Assembly: GCA_021371965.1 (NCBI GenBank)
Contig: JAJFVE010000094.1
Span: 1-18,737 of the forward strand
From: Planctomycetaceae bacterium
Lineage (GTDB): Bacteria; Planctomycetota; Phycisphaerae; SM23-33
Reading direction: 5' to 3'
DNA length: 18,737 nt
Position numbers and translations under genes: made by a program. Below, piece by piece: positions 13,490-18,737 of this stretch (the stretch's first letter is position 1; each line of letters opens with the position of its first letter). The notes under the pieces are model-generated. The model ran no database searches and was not told where the DNA came from. It saw only the letters and a list, made by a program, of their open reading frames with translations.

Positions 13490-15052
13490 GTGAAAACTAT
13501 TGGCATGATCGTAATCCTTGGGACTCTCTGTGCAACCTCCATCATGGCGGCCGACCCTGCGGCGCCGGGCCAGTTGGGCAATGTCGCACCGTGGAGCCAG
13601 AAGGACTTCGTCAACCCGCCGCTGAAATGTATGGAGCGGTATCTGCGATTCGACGTGTTTCCGATCGTCGGCTGGTGCTTCCACGGCGACCGGCAGAGGG
13701 ATCCCAAACGCCGCCAACCGTACGACGAGTCGTACTGCGAACAGGCCAAGGCCGCCGGGTTCACCGTGCTGGTCGACGACGACCGCATGCTCGAGCCCTG
13801 CCGCAAGACGAACATGCGGCTGATCATCCCGACGTTCCGCGTCACGCCCGACCATCTGGAGGACCGATTCTTCAAGAAGGCTGATGTCGGCGACCACCCG
13901 GCCCTGCTGGGCTTCGTGATGGACGACGACTGCATGGGCGTGACCGGGCAGGTGATCCGCACGGCCGCATGGCTCAAGGGCACGCACCCGCACCTGGCGG
14001 CGTTCGTGTCGAAGTACCCCACGCGCGACCCGCAGACCAACACCGAGTGCCGCATCCTGGCGACGATGAACTACCAGTTCATGAAGGGCAAGGGCGGCGC
14101 GTGGTCGCGCATTCGCTACTACGCCGAGATGGAACACGAGCGGAACGTCTGTAACAAGGGCAACCTGGCCATGTGGCCCATCATCTTCGGCCACACGTAC
14201 AGCGAGCACCGCTTCAGCATCACCGCGGGTCTGGCATACGGGGCGCAGGGCTTCATCTACTTCGCCTACCTGCCGCACAAACTGCAGTGGATGATCCCCG
14301 AGCGGCTGGACTTCCACAAGAACTCAGGCGACATCCAGACCTATGCGTGGAAAGTAATCGGCCGCCACCTCTGGGGCACGCGAAGCTTGGGCGTGTACCA
14401 GACCGATTATGAAGGCGACACGCACGGCAGCGCCCTCAAGTGCGGACCCGACCAGGTTGTGCGCGAGATGGACCAGGCGCTGCTGGCGGGCATGCTCGTC
14501 GTCGAGAGCCGCATGCCGGCCGCGGGGCAGAAGGTCACGCCCGACTACATCATGGTCGGCGACAAGCGCGCCGCTCGCAGGGGCGACGATCCGCCGCTGC
14601 GCAAGACCTGGATCGCCCTGGGTGGCGAGATCCCGGTCGTCGAGATCCTCGACCGCGACGCGATGGACCCCAAGGCCCCCCGCAAGTTCTGCCCCGGACG
14701 CTACGTCCCCATCGAGCTCAAAGGCGGCGATGGCGTCCTGCTGCGGGCCAATCCTGCGGACGTTGAAAAGGTCCTGGGCGCCGAGGCTGCCAAGGCCCTG
14801 ACGGAGTTGGCGGCCGAGTTGAACAAGATCTCAGCCGGCGACGCCAAAGCCTGCGACGCCGCCAAGGGCGCCGCCGACAAGCTCAAAGCCGCCCTCGACG
14901 CGGCTGTCAAAGACAAAAAGGTTTCCGCCGCCCAGGCCGACGCCGTGATGAAATGCGTTGCCGCCGCCATTGAAGGCCTGCGAACGCCCCCGCCTCCGCC
15001 GCCGGCGCCCCCGGCTGCTGCCCCGGCGCCGCAGCCCAAAAAGCAGGGATGA
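13490..15052 (+). CDS. Secreted TIM-barrel-like protein, glycosidase-like fold
   Basis: A 520-residue exported protein I can place only by fold style. Signal peptide MKTIGMIVILGTLCATSIMA is cleaved before ADPAAP. Residues ~30-400 resemble the (beta/alpha)8 region of planctomycete proteins distantly related to glycoside hydrolases: FPIVGWCFHG, HPALLGFVMDDD (136-147), GLAYGAQGFIYFAY and WKVIGRHLWG fall where such proteins have barrel strands. Where active relatives usually have D-E-P after LLG, this protein has DDDC, so catalysis is doubtful. Residues ~425-500 are Ala/Lys-rich and helical, then a Pro/Ala-rich tail with six prolines in a row ends the protein. AAAGGA (13478-13483), 6 nt before GTG 13490, and the signal peptide both favour GTG over ATG 13472. 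It converges on the MlrC-family gene. Confidence 0.82.
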   Translation: MKTIGMIVILGTLCATSIMAADPAAPGQLGNVAPWSQKDFVNPPLKCMERYLRFDVFPIVGWCFHGDRQRDPKRRQPYDESYCEQAKAAGFTVLVDDDRMLEPCRKTNMRLIIPTFRVTPDHLEDRFFKKADVGDHPALLGFVMDDDCMGVTGQVIRTAAWLKGTHPHLAAFVSKYPTRDPQTNTECRILATMNYQFMKGKGGAWSRIRYYAEMEHERNVCNKGNLAMWPIIFGHTYSEHRFSITAGLAYGAQGFIYFAYLPHKLQWMIPERLDFHKNSGDIQTYAWKVIGRHLWGTRSLGVYQTDYEGDTHGSALKCGPDQVVREMDQALLAGMLVVESRMPAAGQKVTPDYIMVGDKRAARRGDDPPLRKTWIALGGEIPVVEILDRDAMDPKAPRKFCPGRYVPIELKGGDGVLLRANPADVEKVLGAEAAKALTELAAELNKISAGDAKACDAAKGAADKLKAALDAAVKDKKVSAAQADAVMKCVAAAIEGLRTPPPPPPAPPAAAPAPQPKKQG

Positions 15053-15067
15053 ACACGGATGAAAGAA

Positions 15068-15126
15068 AGTTGTGAGTTGTGAGTTGTGAGTTGTGGATTC
15101 TTTCTCACCACGCACAACTCACAACT
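15068..15126. repeat. Heptamer AGTTGTG array with inverted partner
   Basis: Four perfect tandem copies of AGTTGTG occupy 15068-15095. Two perfect reverse-complement copies (CACAACT) occupy 15113-15126. They form a 14-bp or longer stem with a 17-nt loop, able to slip by one repeat unit. The array lies between two converging genes, and its right arm includes the stop codon and last two codons of the minus-strand gene. A role as a two-way transcript end is plausible. Confidence 0.92.
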
Positions 15127-16528
15127 GAAGCGCAGCGTCTTCATCCAGCGGCCAGATCGGGCGCTTCAGGTGCTTGAAGGGCAGGCGGTCGAGGCGCAGG
15201 TCGGTGTAGCCGGGGCTCAGGGCCATCAGGCCCAGCGGGGCGTTGTCGCGGACGTCCGGCCAGAGGTAGCCCTGCTTGACGACGGCGATCTTCTTCTTGA
15301 AGACGTCCACGCCCATCTTCTCGAAATACCAGACCATGACGAACGGCCAGCGGTCCGACTGCAGCACGACCTCGACGCCGCCGGTGGCCACCAGCGCCCG
15401 CGGACCGCCGGCGCCACTGTCGGTCACCAGGCGAATGATCTTCACGCGCGCGGCCAAAGGCTTGCAGAATGTGGAGTCGAGCTTGCCGCCGATGCTCAGG
15501 TCGATCTCGGTGCCTTCGCCGGCAGCGAAGCAGGCCTGCACCGCCGCAGGGTCGGTGATCCCGCCCACGATGGCGTCTTTGACCCCCAGGGCAATCAGGC
15601 GCTGAAGGATGATGGTGCTGTCGCCGCCGCCGCCGGCCGTCGGATTGTCGCCGCTGTCCGAGATGAACACCGGCGCCTCCGGCGCCGCCAGCGCAGCCGC
15701 GATCGTCGCGTCCGCTTCGGCCACCGGCATGTCCGGACCGAACTCCTCCCGCCGCGACCAGATCTCCCTCGCCAGCGCCCGGGCCTGGCGTTTCACTGCC
15801 GCGGCGTCAGTGCCGCTGACGAGCACGCTCACGCCGGTGTGCGGGCTATCGGTCCAGGCGCAGCCGATGAGAATCGACGAGGTCAGAATCCCCGGCACGG
15901 CGTCGATTTCTTCCAGCCGCGCGTAGAGCGACTTGGCCGGCTCGACTTCCGTCACCGCCCACTCGCCCGTCAGCAACAGCGGCAGCTTGATCAGTTCCGT
16001 CACCGGCCGCACGTTCTGCTCCAGACACTGCATCATCAGCTTCAATGCGCGCTGGGAGGTTTCGGCGCAATCGCGATGCGGGGCCGTGCGGTAGGCGGTC
16101 AGGAAGTCGCAGGCATGGACGAACTGCGGCGAGAGGTTGCCGTGCAGGTCCAGCGTGCCGCAGATGAAGACCCTATCGCCGGTGACAGCCCGGATGCGGC
16201 GCAGCAACTCGCCTTCGCCGTCGCCGATCTCCTCCACTTCCATCGCCCCGTGCAGCCCCATGAACAGCGCGTCCAGCGGCATCGCCGCCGCGATCATCTC
16301 CACCATCTCGCCGGCAATGCGGTCGAAGGCGTCTTTGGTGATGCGCCCCGCCGGACCGGCCGAGGCGTATATCAGCCCCGCCACCTCGTGCCCGGCGGCC
16401 GCAAGCTCCTGCCAAAAACCGTCTTTGACCAGGCCGCTGCCGCGTGCGATGCCGAAGTCTTCATACCGCGTGGGCATCGTCGAGAAGGTGTTGGTCTCAT
16501 GCGACCAGCCGGCCGTGGCTATTCGCAT
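15119..16528 (-). CDS. M81/MlrC-family metallopeptidase-like protein
   Basis: This encodes a 469-residue protein of the MlrC family (peptidase M81), named after the microcystin-degradation enzyme. N-terminal domain features are SHETNTFS (His10, Glu11), MGLHGAM (His93) and GTLDLHGN (Asp127, His129), which are the likely zinc ligands. The C-terminal domain has SDSGDNPTAGGGGDST. No signal peptide is present, so it should be cytosolic. Most members are not microcystinases; substrates are small amides or peptides, unknown here. ATG 16528 starts with the usual MRIATAG and has GGAG 6 nt upstream; ATG 16540 would add four residues. The C-terminus ALQL and the stop TGA are partly encoded by the heptamer repeat. 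It has its own promoter and is divergent from the PepSY-like gene. Confidence 0.95.
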   Translation of the reverse strand: MRIATAGWSHETNTFSTMPTRYEDFGIARGSGLVKDGFWQELAAAGHEVAGLIYASAGPAGRITKDAFDRIAGEMVEMIAAAMPLDALFMGLHGAMEVEEIGDGEGELLRRIRAVTGDRVFICGTLDLHGNLSPQFVHACDFLTAYRTAPHRDCAETSQRALKLMMQCLEQNVRPVTELIKLPLLLTGEWAVTEVEPAKSLYARLEEIDAVPGILTSSILIGCAWTDSPHTGVSVLVSGTDAAAVKRQARALAREIWSRREEFGPDMPVAEADATIAAALAAPEAPVFISDSGDNPTAGGGGDSTIILQRLIALGVKDAIVGGITDPAAVQACFAAGEGTEIDLSIGGKLDSTFCKPLAARVKIIRLVTDSGAGGPRALVATGGVEVVLQSDRWPFVMVWYFEKMGVDVFKKKIAVVKQGYLWPDVRDNAPLGLMALSPGYTDLRLDRLPFKHLKRPIWPLDEDAALQL

Positions 16529-16582
16529 AACGATCTCCATGATGTCATCAACAGGTTCATGCTCGTTCCGATCGCGAAGAGC

Positions 16583-16611
16583 ATTCTAGCGTCACCTGCG
16601 GCAGAATCAAA
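16583..16611 (-). promoter_or_regulatory. Promoter of the MlrC-family gene
   Basis: On the minus strand TTTGAT (16606-16611) and TAGAAT (16583-16588) are 17 nt apart. The start would be near 16576, a leader of about 48 nt. TAGAATGCTCTT (16577-16588) is shared with the glycyl radical enzyme promoter; TGCCGCAGGTG (16593-16603) in the spacer is shared with the merR-type promoter. Confidence 0.6.
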
Positions 16612-16682
16612 AGAGTTCAAAGCGTTTGGATATCTTCGCACACCAATACGTGAATTCCTGCGACCCTACCTCACTGCTGCGG

Positions 16683-16696
16683 TGTTAAATGTAACA
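16683..16696. promoter_or_regulatory. Small palindrome TGTTA-N4-TAACA
   Basis: TGTTA (16683-16687) and TAACA (16692-16696) form an inverted repeat with a 4-nt centre in the divergent interval between the MlrC-family and PepSY-like genes. It has the form of a repressor site and overlaps a possible -10 (TTAAAT). No regulator is assigned. Confidence 0.3.
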
Positions 16697-16700
16697 TGGA

Positions 16701-16742
16701 CAGGAACGGACCGACCCGCTGGCGGGACTGCTGCCGTTCCTG
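16701..16742 (+). promoter_or_regulatory. Two-tier stem-loop in the leader of the PepSY-like gene
   Basis: CAGGAACGG (16701-16709) and CCGTTCCTG (16734-16742) pair perfectly over 9 bp. Within the 24-nt loop CCCGC and GCGGG pair over 5 bp around TG. The element ends 41 nt before ATG 16784 and has no U-run, so it is more likely a structured leader or a DNA-level operator than a terminator. Confidence 0.55.
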
Positions 16743-16783
16743 AGACGCCGGATAAACCTGTTTCGTTATTGGGAAAGATCACC

Positions 16784-17395
16784 ATGCAGAGAAATCGACA
16801 CGGTTCGCTCATCGTTCTGACTCTTGCCGCGGCACTGCTCGTGGCCGCCGGCTGCGAGCAGCAGCCTGCCAAGGTTGACGCCGGGGAAGTGAAAGCCCCC
16901 GTCGTGAAGACCCCGCCGACCGCCAAGCCCGCCGCCGTGGCCAAGGGCGGCGCGGCCAGCAGGCCCGCTTCGCAGGCGGCCTTGCCCGAGGCCGTCGAAA
17001 AGGCCGTGCGCACGCTCTACGCCAAGGCGCCCTACCACAAGATCGAGACCGCCCAGTGCGAAGGCGTCGATGTCTATACCGTGCACGTGGCACGGATGGC
17101 CACCAAGGTCGTCGTCACGGCAGAGGGCGACATCCTCATGGTCGGCCGACAGCTCCCCCTCAAGGATCTGCCCAAGACCGTGGCCGAGACGATCACCAAG
17201 ACCTACGGCGATTCGACCCTGAAGATCACCAAGGATGATGTTCGCGCCGAGATCAAGAAGACCGGCGACACCGCCGGCGTCGTGAAGGTCGAGCCCCTTC
17301 GTACCTACTATGAAGTGCAGGTGCTCCGGGCCAACGATGCCAAGAACCACAAAGGCTACATGCGGGTCGACAGCACCGGCTCGATTATGAAGTAG
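16784..17395 (+). CDS. PepSY-like lipoprotein
   Basis: This 203-residue exported lipoprotein has the signal peptide MQRNRHGSLIVLTLAAALLV and Cys24 (lipobox AAGC). A low-complexity Lys/Pro/Ala linker (about 25-65) leads to a domain that begins LPEAVEKAVRTLYAKAPYHK and continues with YTVHV, VVVTAEGDILM and LPKTVAETITKTYGD, then YYEVQV and MRVDSTGSIMK. This helix-strand pattern, seen twice, is that of PepSY-like (putative beta-lactamase-inhibitor-like) domains, which act outside the cytoplasm with mostly unknown partners. GGGAAAG upstream of ATG 16784 is a modest ribosome binding site. The frame is open far upstream (to 15086) only because it runs opposite the MlrC-family gene. A clear intrinsic terminator follows, so it is a single-gene unit. 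Confidence 0.85.
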   Translation: MQRNRHGSLIVLTLAAALLVAAGCEQQPAKVDAGEVKAPVVKTPPTAKPAAVAKGGAASRPASQAALPEAVEKAVRTLYAKAPYHKIETAQCEGVDVYTVHVARMATKVVVTAEGDILMVGRQLPLKDLPKTVAETITKTYGDSTLKITKDDVRAEIKKTGDTAGVVKVEPLRTYYEVQVLRANDAKNHKGYMRVDSTGSIMK

Positions 17396-17425
17396 AGCCG
17401 GCGTTCTGCTGCCAACGTCGAGAAT

Positions 17426-17462
17426 CGAGGAGGCGTCCTTCCGGATGCCTCCTCGTTTTTTT
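17426..17462 (+). terminator. Intrinsic terminator after the PepSY-like gene
   Basis: A 13-bp stem (17426-17438 with 17443-17455, one G-U pair) closes the loop TTCC and is followed by seven T residues at 17456-17462. It lies 31 nt after the stop. It is the only textbook intrinsic terminator in the window. Confidence 0.95.
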
Positions 17463-17481
17463 GCACTGCCCGGCAAAAACT

Positions 17482-17511
17482 TTTGGCCGTTGGCCCGCGC
17501 TCTGCCATAAT
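17482..17511 (+). promoter_or_regulatory. Candidate promoter of the PQQ-type gene
   Basis: TTTGGC (17482-17487) and CATAAT (17506-17511) are 18 nt apart, after the terminator and before the next gene. ACGGAG lies 7 nt before ATG 17548 and is a good ribosome binding site. The -35 is weak. Confidence 0.45.
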
Positions 17512-17547
17512 TGGCCTGGATCGCTTTCTGTGAAACGGAGACCGCTC

Positions 17548-18737
17548 ATGCGCCGATACAGACTTGCTCTGCTCGCCTTGTTCCTGATGACCGCACCGGC
17601 CCTGGCGGCCGACTGGCCCACCTTTCGCAAGGACATCAGCCGCAGCGGGATCACAGATGAATCGCTCTCGCTGCCGCTGACGCAGGCATGGGTGTTCGTC
17701 TCGCCATTCAAGCCCGCGCCGGCCTTTGGGCCCGGGTACGCCTTGCACACCAACTTCGAGGGCGGCGTTGAGAAGCGCCGCATCGACTTCGACCGCTCCG
17801 ACAGCACCGTCGCCGTCGGCGATAGCGTCTTCATGGGCTCGGTGGGCGACGGCAAGGTCTACTGCCTCGAAGCCGGCACCGGCAAGGTGAAGTGGACGTA
17901 TCTCACCGGCGGGCCGGTGCGGCTGGCCCCGACCGTCGACGCCGGCAACGTGTACGTCGGCAGCGACGACGGATGGGTCTACTGCCTCTCGGCCGCCGAC
18001 GGCAAAGAAGTCTGGAAGTTCCGCGCCGCCCCGGAAGACCGCCGCGTGATCGGACTGGGCAAGATGGTCTCGCTCTGGCCGGTGCGCAGCAGTGTGATGG
18101 TGGACTCGGGCATCGCGTACTTCACGGCCGGCATCTTCCCCAGCGAAGGCGTGTTCATCTACGCCGTCGACGCCAAGAGCGGCAAGCTGATCTGGAAGAA
18201 CGACAGCACCGGCGAGCAGCGGCTGCTGCAGGTCTGCCCGCAGGGATACCTGCTGGCCAACAAGAACCAGCTTGTGATCCCCAACAGCCGCCTGTGCCCG
18301 TTCGTCTACGACCGCGCGACGGGGCGCGGGCCGCTGCTGCGGCTTTCGATCTACTACGGCGGCGGGACCTTCGCGGCGCTGGACAACGCCTGGCTGTACA
18401 CCGGATGGGAGGGCGCGCGGGCGTTCCGCATCAACGCCGCGACGCTCAAGAGCGAGGGGGGCAACACCGAGTGCGCCGGCAGCTTCCCCGGCGGGCAGCT
18501 TGTCGCCGCGGGCGGCGTGGTCTACTCCATCGGCCTGCCCCACGGCGAAGGCGCTTCGAAAGCCATCAAGGCCATTCGCTTCACGCCCCCGTCGGCCGAC
18601 GAACCCATCGTAGATCCCAAGCAAGCCCGCCGAGGCAAGGGCGCGCCCGCCGCCGCCCCCGCCGACAACGGCAAGGAACTCTGGTCGGCCGCGTTCGAGG
18701 CCCCCGAGTGCATCATCCTGGCCGGCAAGACGCTCTT
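17548..18737 (+). CDS. Secreted PQQ-type beta-propeller protein, 3' end outside window
   Basis: The first 396 codons are present with no stop; the window ends inside the gene. Signal peptide MRRYRLALLALFLMTAPALA precedes ADWPTFRKDISRSGITDE, the opening seen in many planctomycete outer-membrane-assembly-like (PQQ_2) propellers. Propeller blades are visible as DGKVYCLEAGTGKVKW, DDGWVYCLSAADGKEVWKF and GVFIYAVDAKSGKLIWKN, each with the W-strand typical of PQQ-like repeats. No dehydrogenase catalytic residues or haem motif can be seen in this part, so a structural or binding role is more likely than a quinoprotein dehydrogenase. An Ala/Pro-rich insertion (about residues 365-375) precedes another blade. 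Confidence 0.9.
   Translation, partial: MRRYRLALLALFLMTAPALAADWPTFRKDISRSGITDESLSLPLTQAWVFVSPFKPAPAFGPGYALHTNFEGGVEKRRIDFDRSDSTVAVGDSVFMGSVGDGKVYCLEAGTGKVKWTYLTGGPVRLAPTVDAGNVYVGSDDGWVYCLSAADGKEVWKFRAAPEDRRVIGLGKMVSLWPVRSSVMVDSGIAYFTAGIFPSEGVFIYAVDAKSGKLIWKNDSTGEQRLLQVCPQGYLLANKNQLVIPNSRLCPFVYDRATGRGPLLRLSIYYGGGTFAALDNAWLYTGWEGARAFRINAATLKSEGGNTECAGSFPGGQLVAAGGVVYSIGLPHGEGASKAIKAIRFTPPSADEPIVDPKQARRGKGAPAAAPADNGKELWSAAFEAPECIILAGKTL

Noticed and set aside
15086..16783. N-terminal extension of the PepSY-like gene frame
   Set aside because: It is antisense to the MlrC-family gene; the lipoprotein signal begins at 16784.
17356..18624. A 422-residue minus-strand open frame
   Set aside because: It lies opposite the PQQ-type propeller, which has a signal peptide, ribosome binding site and repeats; the antisense frame also runs through the intrinsic terminator.

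Overview
The window is GC-rich, gene-dense bacterial DNA. It carries several secreted proteins and lipoproteins, a PQQ-type beta-propeller with a typical planctomycete N-terminus, a pseudopilin-like anchored protein, TPR and PepSY-like lipoproteins, and short-period intergenic repeats. Together these suggest a Planctomycetota genome, possibly Phycisphaerae-like. That assignment is inference from gene style, not from a marker gene. No rRNA, tRNA, CRISPR array, transposase or phage gene was seen.

Layout. 1-2.6 kb: a small MerR-type regulator (minus) faces away from a TPR lipoprotein and a homocysteine S-methyltransferase-type enzyme, which form a two-gene unit (plus). 2.6-4.3 kb: a small two-helix membrane protein (plus) converges on a pseudopilin-like anchored protein and a HAD phosphatase (both minus). 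4.35-8.3 kb: a glycyl radical enzyme with a readable promoter, ribosome binding site and TTG start, then a lipoprotein with the fold of a calcineurin-type phosphoesterase but with its metal ligands replaced. 8.3-13.4 kb, all minus: hsp20, lon and ygiQ; hsp20 and lon are 3 nt apart and form a proteostasis operon. 13.5-16.5 kb: a secreted TIM-barrel-like protein (plus) converges on an MlrC/M81-family metallopeptidase (minus). 16.7 kb to the end: a PepSY-like lipoprotein with a strongly structured leader and a clear intrinsic terminator, then a secreted PQQ-type propeller cut by the window end.

The main points of interest are: (1) the 546-residue phosphoesterase-fold lipoprotein that keeps the scaffold but has substitutions in all five metal-binding motifs; (2) a set of unrelated tandem repeats with periods of 7, 8 or 9 nt, several folded as inverted pairs, placed between genes and in two cases running into the 3' end of a coding sequence, where they supply part of the YgiQ C-terminus and the stop codon of the MlrC gene; (3) a glycyl radical enzyme with no activase in the window; (4) short sequences shared between candidate promoters, including an 11-mer in the -10/-35 spacers of merR and the MlrC gene, which is where MerR-family proteins bind. 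No complete new multi-gene system could be demonstrated; most neighbours look like ordinary chromosomal genes.
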